Assembly: GCA_017523995.1 (NCBI GenBank)
Contig: JAFWUX010000090.1
Coordinates: forward strand, 1 to 64,000
DNA from: Oscillospiraceae bacterium
GTDB lineage: Bacteria > Bacillota_A > Clostridia > Oscillospirales > Ruminococcaceae
DNA: 64,000 bases
Direction: 5' to 3'
The translations under genes were made by a program, and so were the position numbers. Position 1 is the first letter of the stretch; each line of letters begins with the position of its first letter. The notes below the pieces were generated by a model. It had not been told where the DNA came from. It saw nothing but the letters and a program-made list of their open reading frames with translations, and did no database searches. Positions 49,041 through 56,976 of this stretch are shown here, in pieces.

Positions 49041-50503
49041 AAGCAATCATGATACAAGGCACAATGTCAAATGTCGGCAAAAGCCTGCTGACCGCAGCGC
49101 TCTGCCGCATCTTCCGGCAGGACGACTTCTCGGTTGCACCGTTCAAATCGCAGAATATGGCATTGAACTCCTATATTACCCCCGACGGTCTCGAGATCGG
49201 CAGGGCGCAGGCGTTACAGGCGGAAGCTGCAGGCATTCAGCCCTCCGCACTGATGAATCCGATTCTGCTCAAGCCGACAACGGATGTCGGCTCGCAGGTG
49301 ATTGTCAATGGCAAAGTCCGCGGCAATATGCGCGCTGCGGAATACTTCCGGCATAAAACAGAACTGATTCCGGATATTCAGCATGCGTTCCGGACACTTG
49401 CCGAGCAGTATGATGTGATCGTAATCGAAGGAGCGGGCAGTCCGGTGGAATTGAATCTCAAAGCCGATGATATTGTCAATATGGGACTTGCAAAGATGCT
49501 GCAGGTGCCCGTGCTCCTGACCGGCGATATCGACCGCGGCGGAATCTTTGCACAGCTCCTCGGAACGCTCGACTTGCTGAAGCCTGATGAGCGTGCGCTG
49601 GTCCGCGGATTGATTGTCAATCAGTTTCGCGGGGATGTCTCGCTGTTTCAGAGCGGCATCTCGATTCTTGAACACAAAAGCGGTCTGCCGGTTCTCGGTG
49701 TTGTGCCGTATATTCATCATAATCTTGAGGACGAGGACAGCCTCTCCGCAAGGCTGCGTCAGACCAGAATGAACGGTGTCATCGACATTGCAGTGATTCA
49801 TCTGCCGAAAATCTCGAATTTCACAGATTTTGATGTATTTGCACAGTATGAGAACGTATCTGTCCGGTATGTTTCCAAACCGGATCAGCTTGGAAATCCG
49901 GATCTGATTCTGCTGCCCGGTACCAAAAGCACGATCGCTGATATGGAATGGCTGCGTCAAACCGGAATGGACAAGGCGGTGGCTGCGCTTGCAAAACGCG
50001 GTTTCCCGATCTTCGGAATCTGCGGCGGCTATCAGATGCTCGGACGTGAAATCGCCGATCCGGACGCAGCAGAATCCGGCGGTACGGTACAAGGACTCGG
50101 ACTGCTCCCCTGCACCACAATCTTCCGCAGCAGCAAGCGGCAAACAAGGGTTAGCGGAACAGTTCATGCCGCATCGGGTTTCTTTGCCTGTCTGAATCAT
50201 GCTGCCTATTCCGGCTACGAGGTGCATATGGGCGAAACAATGTGCAACGGCGAACCTTTGACCGATCAGGGCGGATGTGCTGCGGGCAATGTCGCAGGAT
50301 GCTATGTCCACGGCTTTTTCGACAGCGCTGAAGTCTCCGGGAAACTGATACAGGCGCTCTATGACGCCAAAGGTCTGCGATATACTGTCGCCGGAATGGA
50401 CCGGAACGCGGAGCGGTCAATGCAGCTTGATCGACTTGCCGACACTGTCCGCAAAGCGCTTGACATTGCAAAAATCTATCAGATCATGGAGGAAGGCATA
50501 TGA
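49037..50503 (+). CDS. cbiP: Cobyric acid synthase
   Basis: 488 residues. Glutamine-dependent amidation of the b, d, e and g side chains. IQGTMSNVGKSLLTAALC (P-loop), PFKSQNMALNSYIT and IEGAGSPVELNL; C-terminal glutaminase domain with FGICGGYQMLGRE (Cys nucleophile), GYEVHMGET and CYVHGFFD. Full length. Confidence 0.95.
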   Translation: MKAIMIQGTMSNVGKSLLTAALCRIFRQDDFSVAPFKSQNMALNSYITPDGLEIGRAQALQAEAAGIQPSALMNPILLKPTTDVGSQVIVNGKVRGNMRAAEYFRHKTELIPDIQHAFRTLAEQYDVIVIEGAGSPVELNLKADDIVNMGLAKMLQVPVLLTGDIDRGGIFAQLLGTLDLLKPDERALVRGLIVNQFRGDVSLFQSGISILEHKSGLPVLGVVPYIHHNLEDEDSLSARLRQTRMNGVIDIAVIHLPKISNFTDFDVFAQYENVSVRYVSKPDQLGNPDLILLPGTKSTIADMEWLRQTGMDKAVAALAKRGFPIFGICGGYQMLGREIADPDAAESGGTVQGLGLLPCTTIFRSSKRQTRVSGTVHAASGFFACLNHAAYSGYEVHMGETMCNGEPLTDQGGCAAGNVAGCYVHGFFDSAEVSGKLIQALYDAKGLRYTVAGMDRNAERSMQLDRLADTVRKALDIAKIYQIMEEGI

Positions 50504-51132
50504 ATCTGGAATATGTGCTGCCGCATGAAATCGAAAAGCGCAGTTTTGAGATCATTGCCGCAGAGCTTGGCGATCGCTCCATTCCGGAGGAGATTCGTCC
50601 GGTTGTGATGCGTGTTATCCACACAACTGCAGATTTTGACTATCTCGATTCACTGTACTTTTCACCTGAAATCATAGACACTGCCATGCGGGCAATCCGG
50701 AATCATGCTATATTTGTTACCGATACAAACATGGCGAAATCCGGTATCAATCAAGCGGCGCTCAACCGGCACGGATGCACATGCGAATGTTATATGGCAG
50801 ATCCGGATATTGCAGAATCTGCAAAAGCAAACGGTTCAACGCGCGCAGCTGCATCTGTCGATAAGGCTGCCGCCCTTGGAAAACCCGTGATCTATGCTGT
50901 CGGAAATGCACCCACGGCACTGATCCGTCTGACCGAACTGATCGAACAGAAACAATTTCTGCCGGAGCTTGTTATCGGTGTTCCGGTTGGATTTGTCAAT
51001 GTGGTGCAGTCGAAAGAAATGCTGATTGCCAGCGGAATCCCGTGCATTGCAGCGCGCGGCAGAAAGGGCGGCAGCAATGTCGCAGCTGCAATCTGCAATG
51101 CGCTGCTTTACATGGCAGACAGCAAAATTTGA
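50500..51132 (+). CDS. cbiC: Cobalt-precorrin-8 methylmutase
   Basis: 210 residues. Moves the methyl group from C11 to C12. IEKRSFEIIAAELGDR, RVIHTTADFDYLDSLYFS (catalytic His of the HTTADFDY motif) and PVGFVNVVQSKEMLIASGIP, all CbiC/CobH. Last gene of the overlapping run; no strong terminator follows, and the next unit has its own promoter. Confidence 0.95.
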   Translation: MNLEYVLPHEIEKRSFEIIAAELGDRSIPEEIRPVVMRVIHTTADFDYLDSLYFSPEIIDTAMRAIRNHAIFVTDTNMAKSGINQAALNRHGCTCECYMADPDIAESAKANGSTRAAASVDKAAALGKPVIYAVGNAPTALIRLTELIEQKQFLPELVIGVPVGFVNVVQSKEMLIASGIPCIAARGRKGGSNVAAAICNALLYMADSKI

Positions 51133-51181
51133 GCGGTTTGCAGAGAGAAACTGTCTAATTTGTAAAATTCCTGTAAAAAGC

Positions 51182-51210
51182 TTGCATTTTTGCATAAACT
51201 GTGATATACT
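51182..51210 (+). promoter_or_regulatory. Promoter of the riboswitch-controlled chelatase/transporter unit
   Basis: TTGCAT (51182-51187) and TATACT (51205-51210), spacer 17, about 30 bases before the riboswitch aptamer. Confidence 0.65.
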
Positions 51211-51240
51211 CTAAGCTGTTCATGAACAAAATTGAATCAT

Positions 51241-51433
51241 AGCATACGGTGCCTTCGATTGCGCGTTCGCAAGGCCGGAGGGTAAAAGGGAAGCAGGTGA
51301 AAATCCTGCACGATCTCGTCACTGTGATTGCGGAGTTCTGTATATGCGCAAGGCTTTTGCTGCGTGCGGTCACTGAGTAATCGGGAAGACTTATACAGAA
51401 TGCTGATGCATCAGCCAGGAAACCTGCCGTACT
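51241..51433 (+). promoter_or_regulatory. Cobalamin (B12) riboswitch aptamer
   Basis: Features in order: P1 left arm TACGG (51245-51249) pairing with CCGTA (51427-51431), the GGGAAGCAGGTGAAAATCC block, a CACTG segment, and the B12 box AGCCAGGAAACCTGCC near 51413-51428. Binding of adenosylcobalamin is expected to turn off the downstream unit. Confidence 0.93.
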
Positions 51434-51463
51434 GTTGGTACAGAATCGAAAGATTCAGGTCAC

Positions 51464-51550
51464 GAGGTATTGATCGTACTGGTCTCAGAGAACCCCGCAA
51501 GGGATTCGTCTGTCTGCAATACCTCTTTCCGATCCGGAGAGAGGATTTTT
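51464..51550 (+). terminator. Riboswitch expression platform: antiterminator and terminator
   Basis: The intrinsic terminator is CCTCTTTCCG (51522-51531) with CGGAGAGAGG (51535-51544), then ATTTTTTATT. GAGGTATTG (51464-51472) can pair perfectly with CAATACCTC (51517-51525), which takes up the start of the terminator stem. The two foldings exclude each other, the classical transcription-attenuation switch. Confidence 0.82.
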
Positions 51551-51590
51551 TATTGCCTGCGATTCATACCCCTTTTATCGAAAGGAATGT

Positions 51591-52658
51591 ATGAAAATGA
51601 AGAAGAAACTTGCATATCTGATCTGCCTTGCAGTCGCTGCAGCAGCAATGACTTCCTGCGGAGATAACAGCAGTGCACCGGAAAGCAGCGCGGAGGAAAC
51701 ATCTGCAGCAGAGACTACGGAAGTGAGTGAGGAAACCGTGGCAGAAGAAGAAACCACAACAACCGAAGCCGAAGAAGTATCCGCGGAAAAAAACGAGGCG
51801 GAAGAAGACGAGGAAAACTATGACACCGGCGATGCTTCGCTCGATAATGTCCGCAATCAGGATGAGATCGGCGAAAATGAACTGCTGGTTCTCAGCTTCG
51901 GCACAAGCTTCAATGACAGCCGCCGCCTGACAATTGGTGCAATCGAGGATTCGCTCGACAAAGCATTTCCGGATTTTGCAGTCCGCAGAGGTTTTACCGC
52001 AAATATCATCATTGATCATGTCAACCGCCGCGACGGCATCCTGATCGACGATGTCGATGCTGCTCTCAAGCGCGCTGTTGATAACGGCGTTAAGACACTG
52101 GTTGTGCAGCCGACGCACCTGATGCATGGTTTTGAGTATAATGATCTTGTGGAGCAGGTCGGGGAATATGCCGATGCTTTTGACAAAGTCGTTTTCGGTG
52201 AGCCGCTGCTCAACACTGATGACGATTTCAAGCGTGTTGAGACTGCAATCGTGGACTGGACAAAGGAATACGATGACGGAAAGACCGCGATCTGCTTTAT
52301 GGGACACGGTACCGAGGCAGATTCCAACGGTGTCTATCAGAAGATGCAGGATCTGCTGACCGCTGACGGCTATGAAAACTACTTTGTCGGCACAGTTGAA
52401 GCAACGCCGTCCCTCGATGATGTGCTTGCCGCTGTTCAGAAGGGCGACTATGAGCGCGTCATTCTTGAGCCGCTGATGGTTGTTGCCGGTGACCATGCAA
52501 ACAATGATATGGCAGGCGATGAAGAGGATTCGTGGAAATCCGTTTTTGAGGCAGCCGGTTATGATGTAACCTGTCTGCTGCGCGGACTTGGCGAAAATGA
52601 AGCAATCCGCCAGATTTATGTTGACCACGCACAGGCTGCAATTGATTCAACCAAATAA
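51591..52658 (+). CDS. cbiK: Lipoprotein-anchored CbiK-type cobaltochelatase
   Basis: 355 residues. Signal sequence with lipobox AMTSC (Cys20), then an acidic Glu/Thr/Ser-rich linker to about residue 85, then a CbiK fold: LLVLSFGTSFNDSRRLTIGA, His176 in VVQPTHLMHG, Glu204 in FGEPLL and His239 in FMGHGTEADS, the three residues that hold metal in CbiK enzymes. Cytoplasmic CbiK puts Co2+ into sirohydrochlorin; this one should sit outside the membrane, like the periplasmic CbiK(P) of Desulfovibrio. Its location does not suit corrin synthesis inside the cell, so metal or tetrapyrrole handling at the surface is likely. AAAGGA precedes the ATG. First gene behind the B12 riboswitch. Confidence 0.88.
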   Translation: MKMKKKLAYLICLAVAAAAMTSCGDNSSAPESSAEETSAAETTEVSEETVAEEETTTTEAEEVSAEKNEAEEDEENYDTGDASLDNVRNQDEIGENELLVLSFGTSFNDSRRLTIGAIEDSLDKAFPDFAVRRGFTANIIIDHVNRRDGILIDDVDAALKRAVDNGVKTLVVQPTHLMHGFEYNDLVEQVGEYADAFDKVVFGEPLLNTDDDFKRVETAIVDWTKEYDDGKTAICFMGHGTEADSNGVYQKMQDLLTADGYENYFVGTVEATPSLDDVLAAVQKGDYERVILEPLMVVAGDHANNDMAGDEEDSWKSVFEAAGYDVTCLLRGLGENEAIRQIYVDHAQAAIDSTK

Positions 52659-52664
52659 GAAACA

Positions 52665-52684
52665 CGGGCAGTTTCGGCTGCCCG
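52665..52684 (+). terminator. Hairpin between cbiK and the next lipoprotein gene
   Basis: A 7-bp GC-rich stem (52665-52671 with 52678-52684) followed by ATTTTC, only weakly T-rich. It may lower expression of the downstream genes or protect the cbiK message. Confidence 0.4.
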
Positions 52685-52712
52685 ATTTTCACATATGAGA
52701 GGAACAATCGTG

Positions 52713-53660
52713 ATGAATAAAATGATAACATGCGGACTGCTTGCTGCAATGCTCTGCCTGACGGCTTGCGGCAGTACCGCTGATACACAAACCGCAGAAT
52801 CCGCTGCGGATACATCATTTGTTACCGAGGACACACAAGCTGAATCCTCAGCAGAATCTACCGAAACCGAGGCTGTCCAAACCGAAGCGCTTGCTGTCGC
52901 ATCCGGCGATGATGTGATTGCTGCGGATGCCGTCGGGTACGAGGGCATGGAGCCTGTTTATGCTGATGCACTGCGGGACGGCAGATATCCGGTCAATGTG
53001 GATTCGAGTTCGTCCATGTTCAAGATAGCGGGCTGTGAACTGATTGTCGCTGACGGCACAATGACTGCCGAGCTGACGATCAACAGCAAGAGCTATGAAC
53101 ATCTCTATGCCGGTACAGCTGACCAGGCAGCAAAGGCAGATGCCGCGGATTTCATTGAACCGCAGGAAACCGGTGACGGATGTGTATTCACGGTTCCGGT
53201 TGAAGCGCTCGATCAGGAGATCGACTGTGCGGCTTTCAGTGCGAAAAAGCAGCTCTGGTATGACCGCAAGCTGGTATTCCGCGCGGACTCGCTCGCTGAC
53301 GATGCGTTCAAGGAATCCCGCAGCACTTCGGCAGAAGCACTGTCTCTTGCAGACGGCGAATACACGATTGCAGTCAAGCTCGAGGGCGGTTCCGGAAAAG
53401 CATCCGTGCAGTCCCCTGCCAAACTGACGGTCAGCGGCGGCAAGGCTACTGCGGAGATCATCTGGGGCAGCAATCACTATGATTATATGATTGTGGCGGA
53501 CGAGAAATATCTGCCGGTCAGCACCGAGGAATTCTCTGTGTTTGAGATTCCGGTAACCGGCTTTGACTACCCGATGCCGGTTTCCGCGGATACCACTGCC
53601 ATGAGCACCCCGCACGAAATCGCTTACACACTTTATTTTGATTCATCCACCATCCAATGA
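52713..53660 (+). CDS. Lipoprotein with two tandem beta-domains (NEAT-like)
   Basis: 315 residues. Lipobox LTAC after a short signal; Ser/Thr/Glu linker to about residue 75. Two related domains follow: LRDGRYPVNVDSSSSMFKIA to about 195, and LADGEYTIAVKLEGGSGKAS to the end with SNHYDYMIVADEKYLPV and FDYPMPVSADTTAMS. Each opens with DG-x-Y and has a conserved aromatic strand, a layout reminiscent of NEAT haem-binding domains, though the family is not one I can name. Encoded between a chelatase and an ABC transporter, a ligand-capture role is likely. The ATG of MNKMITCG is used; AGAGGAAC lies 8 bases upstream. The stop overlaps the next start (ATGA). Confidence 0.7.
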   Translation: MNKMITCGLLAAMLCLTACGSTADTQTAESAADTSFVTEDTQAESSAESTETEAVQTEALAVASGDDVIAADAVGYEGMEPVYADALRDGRYPVNVDSSSSMFKIAGCELIVADGTMTAELTINSKSYEHLYAGTADQAAKADAADFIEPQETGDGCVFTVPVEALDQEIDCAAFSAKKQLWYDRKLVFRADSLADDAFKESRSTSAEALSLADGEYTIAVKLEGGSGKASVQSPAKLTVSGGKATAEIIWGSNHYDYMIVADEKYLPVSTEEFSVFEIPVTGFDYPMPVSADTTAMSTPHEIAYTLYFDSSTIQ

Positions 53661-54793
53661 AGCGGGTTATCACACTGTTTTTAACGGTCTGCATCTGTGT
53701 CATCTGCTGCGGATGCAGTGCGGATGCTTCGAGGAAAGATGCCGCAGGATTGCAGATCACAGGTCAGATGCCGCTCGACTATGCAACACAGTTTTCGGTC
53801 GATTACTGCGAGGGCGGCTATGCTTACATTCATATCGGGAACGATGATTTTCTGCTTGTGCCGGAAGTTCAGCCGGTGCCGGAAAACAACACTGTGACGG
53901 TGATTCAGCAGCCGGTTTCGCATATCTATGCAGCATCCTCTGCAGTGATGGATCTGTTTGATGCGATCGGCGGACTCGATGCTGTCGAGCTGACTTCTAC
54001 AGATGAAAACAGCTGGACACTTCCCCGCATTCAGGATGCGCTGCATAGCGGATCACTCACGTTCATCGGAAAATTCAGCACGCCGGATTACGAAGCGCTC
54101 ATCGAAACAGACTGCGAACTCGCAATTGAGAACACCATGATCTATCATGCGCCGGCGGTCAAAGAGCAGATCGAATCGCTCGGAATTCCGGTGATTGTGG
54201 AACGCTCCAGTTACGAATCACACCCGCTCGGGCGTATGGAATGGATCAAGCTTTACGGGCTGCTGCTCGGAAAAACGGATTACGCTGAGCAGTATTTCAC
54301 TGAGAAAACCGCGGATTTTCGAGAGATGGCGCTTTCTTCTGTTCCGGATGCTGATCGTTTATCGGTCGCATTTTTCAGTATCACGGCAAACGGTGCTGTC
54401 AACATTCGCAAACCCGGCGACTACATCCCGCAGATGATTCACATGGCAGGCGGACGGTACATCTTCACAGCAGATGATCTCAATATAGACGAAAACGCCC
54501 TGTCTACGATGAATATCCAGATGGAAACCTTCTATGAAACTGCAAAGGATGCTGATATCCTGATCTATAACAGCACAATCGAGGGACAGCTGAATGAAAT
54601 TGACGAGCTGATTGCGAAAAATAACCTGTTCCGTGATTTTCGCGCTGTGCAGAACGAAAATGTCTGGTGTACAGAGCAAAATACGTTTCAGCAGACAACC
54701 GGAGCCGCCGATATGATTTCCGACCTGAACAGAATTCTCACCGGAAATGCTGACGGAACCGATCAGCTTGTATTTCTGCATCGCCTCAAATAA
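53657..54793 (+). CDS. ABC transporter substrate-binding lipoprotein (BtuF/FecB type)
   Basis: 378 residues. Signal with lipobox ICCGC, then a class III binding-protein fold: two lobes joined by a long helix, with VIQQPVSHIYAASSAVMDL, LDAVELTSTDENSW, and FIGKFSTPDYEALIETDCELA as in FecB/BtuF/HmuT proteins. The ligand could be a corrinoid, haem or a metal chelate; the B12 riboswitch upstream favours corrinoid or cobalt-related material, but FecB-like proteins vary. Confidence 0.85.
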   Translation: MKRVITLFLTVCICVICCGCSADASRKDAAGLQITGQMPLDYATQFSVDYCEGGYAYIHIGNDDFLLVPEVQPVPENNTVTVIQQPVSHIYAASSAVMDLFDAIGGLDAVELTSTDENSWTLPRIQDALHSGSLTFIGKFSTPDYEALIETDCELAIENTMIYHAPAVKEQIESLGIPVIVERSSYESHPLGRMEWIKLYGLLLGKTDYAEQYFTEKTADFREMALSSVPDADRLSVAFFSITANGAVNIRKPGDYIPQMIHMAGGRYIFTADDLNIDENALSTMNIQMETFYETAKDADILIYNSTIEGQLNEIDELIAKNNLFRDFRAVQNENVWCTEQNTFQQTTGAADMISDLNRILTGNADGTDQLVFLHRLK

Positions 54794-54809
54794 ACGGAAA
54801 GGAGTGCCT

Positions 54810-55835
54810 ATGCATCACGCGCGTTCTATGCGAACAATCTGCGGGTTCTGTATTCTGATTCTGCTGCTTACCGGACTGCTGATCCTCAGTCTGACAGTCG
54901 GCAGTAGTCAGATCTCTGCGGCAGATACCTTTCATATCCTGACAGGCAGCCTGCATGATACATCCGCAGACAGAATAATCCGTGATATCCGGATGCCGCG
55001 TGCGCTTTCTGCCGTAATTCTGGGCGGCGCACTTTCCGTTGCAGGATTTCTGCTGCAGAGCTTTTTCCGGAACCCGATTGCCGGTCCGTTTGTCCTCGGT
55101 ATTTCATCCGGCGCTAAGCTCTGTGTCGCGATGGCTATGATTTTTGCTCTGCAGCAGGGTTTTATGCTGCACTCCGGCATGCTGGTTCTCGCCGCATTTG
55201 CCGGTGCGCTGCTCTGCATGATGACAATCCTGCTGTTTTCCGGAAAGGTGCAGCACATGGCACAGCTGATTATCAGCGGCGTCATGATCGGTTACATCTG
55301 CAATGCTCTGACGGATTTTGCAGTCACCTTTGCAGATGATGCAAACATTGTCAACCTGCATAACTGGTCACGCGGCAGTTTTTCCGGCACAAGCTGGCAG
55401 GATGTCCGCGATATGGCAATTATTACCGCAGCCGCAATGCTTGGCGCAGTTCTGCTTTCAAAGCCGATCAATGCTTATCAGCTCGGCGAAGAATATGCAA
55501 GAAATATGGGCGTCCGGATCAAGCCGTTCCGTATTCTGCTGATTCTGCTTTCCAGTCTGCTCGCTGCATGCGTGACGGCATTTGCAGGTCCGATCTCCTT
55601 TGTCGGCATCGCAGTGCCGCATCTGGTCAAGGGATTGTTCCGGACGGCAAAACCGCTGATTATCATACCTGCGTCATTTCTCGGGGGCAGTGTATTCTGC
55701 CTTGGATGTGATCTGCTGGCAAGAACGCTGTTTTCACCGCAGGAGCTGAGCGTCAGCACTGTGACTGCGGTGTTCGGCGCGCCGGTAGTCATCACGGTGA
55801 TGCTGCGACGGGAACGGGAAAGGAGCAGAGCATGA
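54810..55835 (+). CDS. ABC transporter permease (BtuC/FecCD type)
   Basis: 341 residues with about ten membrane helices. Family blocks: DIRMPRALSAVILGGALSVA, FRNPIAGPFVLGISSGA (the NP-x-x-x-P-x-x-LG motif), GPISFVGIAVPHLVKGL and a C-terminal ELSVSTVTAVFGAPVVI. These form the translocation channel with the ATPase that follows. Start after GGAAAGGAG. Confidence 0.92.
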   Translation: MHHARSMRTICGFCILILLLTGLLILSLTVGSSQISAADTFHILTGSLHDTSADRIIRDIRMPRALSAVILGGALSVAGFLLQSFFRNPIAGPFVLGISSGAKLCVAMAMIFALQQGFMLHSGMLVLAAFAGALLCMMTILLFSGKVQHMAQLIISGVMIGYICNALTDFAVTFADDANIVNLHNWSRGSFSGTSWQDVRDMAIITAAAMLGAVLLSKPINAYQLGEEYARNMGVRIKPFRILLILLSSLLAACVTAFAGPISFVGIAVPHLVKGLFRTAKPLIIIPASFLGGSVFCLGCDLLARTLFSPQELSVSTVTAVFGAPVVITVMLRRERERSRA

Positions 55836-56941
55836 CACAAAAGCCGATTCTGCTTGAGACAAAATCGCTTTCCGCCGGATATCAGAAAAAGATTATTGTC
55901 AAGGATATTTCATTCACGCTGCACGCCGGCGAAGTTTTGACACTGATCGGTCCGAACGGCGCCGGAAAATCGACTGTGCTGAAAACAATCGCAGGACAAC
56001 TGGAACCAATCTCCGGTGATATTATTCTGTGCGGCAAACAGTTGGCGGAGATGAATGAAAAAGAGCTTGCAAAGAAAATCGCAGTTCTATTTACCGGACG
56101 CATCACCGCGGAACGCATGACCTGCTTTGATGTCGCTGCTGCCGGAAGATATCCATACACCGGATTGCTCGGTCTGCTTTCTGAACACGATAAAGCAATT
56201 GTGCACGATGCGCTGAAAATGGTCGGCGCAGCGGAGCTTTCTGATTCTGCATTCAGCCAGATCAGCGACGGGCAGCGTCAGATCGTAATGCTTGCAAGAG
56301 CCATTGCACAGGAACCCGAAGTTCTGCTTCTGGACGAACCGACCTCGTATCTGGATATCAGCCGTAAGCTTGATTTTCTCTGTCTGCTGCGGCAGCTTGC
56401 GAAAGAACGCGGCATTGCGGTCATACAATCACTGCATGAGCTTGATCTCGCGCAAAAATTCTCGGATTCTCTGCTCTGCATACAGGGCGGCAGAGCGCAG
56501 CGCTTCGGCACACCGGATGAGATCTTCTGCGGCGATTATATCAATGAACTTTACGAAATACGAAACGGCAGATATGACCCGATGTTCGGAACAGCTGAAC
56601 CGTCTGCGCTGAAAGGACAGCCGCAGGTTTTCGTGATCGGCGGCGGCGGAACGGCAATCCCTGTGTTCCGAAAGCTCTACCGTGCCGGAATCGCGTTTGC
56701 AGCCGGAATTCTGCACGAAAACGATCTGGATTATCCGGTCGCAAAAGCGCTTGCATCAGAGTTGATAACTGCACCTGCATTCGAGCCGATACCGGATGCA
56801 CAATTTGAACATGCATGTGAAATCATGTTCCGATGCGAATCGGTTATATGCACGCCGGAGCATTTTGGAACAATGAATGCCGCAAACAAAAGGCTCCGCG
56901 ATCTCGCTGAGCAGCACTGTATTTTACAAGCAGACAAATAA
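55832..56941 (+). CDS. ABC transporter ATPase (BtuD/FecE type) with C-terminal extension
   Basis: 369 residues. Standard ATPase core to about residue 250: Walker A GPNGAGKST, Q-loop region LFTGRI, signature ISDGQRQIVMLARAIAQ, Walker B VLLLDEPTSYLD and H-loop QSLHELD. The remaining about 115 residues (QVFVIGGGGTAIPVFRKLYR onward) are an extra domain beginning with a glycine-rich strand-loop, unlike plain BtuD/FecE. The signature reads ISDGQ in place of LSGGQ. ATGA overlap with the permease; a terminator follows directly. Confidence 0.9.
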   Translation: MTQKPILLETKSLSAGYQKKIIVKDISFTLHAGEVLTLIGPNGAGKSTVLKTIAGQLEPISGDIILCGKQLAEMNEKELAKKIAVLFTGRITAERMTCFDVAAAGRYPYTGLLGLLSEHDKAIVHDALKMVGAAELSDSAFSQISDGQRQIVMLARAIAQEPEVLLLDEPTSYLDISRKLDFLCLLRQLAKERGIAVIQSLHELDLAQKFSDSLLCIQGGRAQRFGTPDEIFCGDYINELYEIRNGRYDPMFGTAEPSALKGQPQVFVIGGGGTAIPVFRKLYRAGIAFAAGILHENDLDYPVAKALASELITAPAFEPIPDAQFEHACEIMFRCESVICTPEHFGTMNAANKRLRDLAEQHCILQADK

Positions 56942-56975
56942 AAGCAGCCGTCACACCTGACGACTGCTTTTTTTG
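56941..56975. terminator. Terminator between the ABC transporter and the Csm6-like gene
   Basis: Stem of 13 bp with one mismatch (56941-56953 with 56958-56970) and a run of T residues (56968-56975). The stem begins at the stop codon of the ATPase gene; the converging gene ends just to the right. Confidence 0.8.
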
Positions 56976-56976
56976 A

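Noticed and set aside
49214..50311. 365-codon minus-strand frame inside cbiP
   Set aside because: Antisense to a complete cobyric acid synthase and without features.
51564..52628. 354-codon minus-strand frame opposite cbiK
   Set aside because: Antisense to the chelatase with its lipobox and metal residues; it also crosses the riboswitch leader end.
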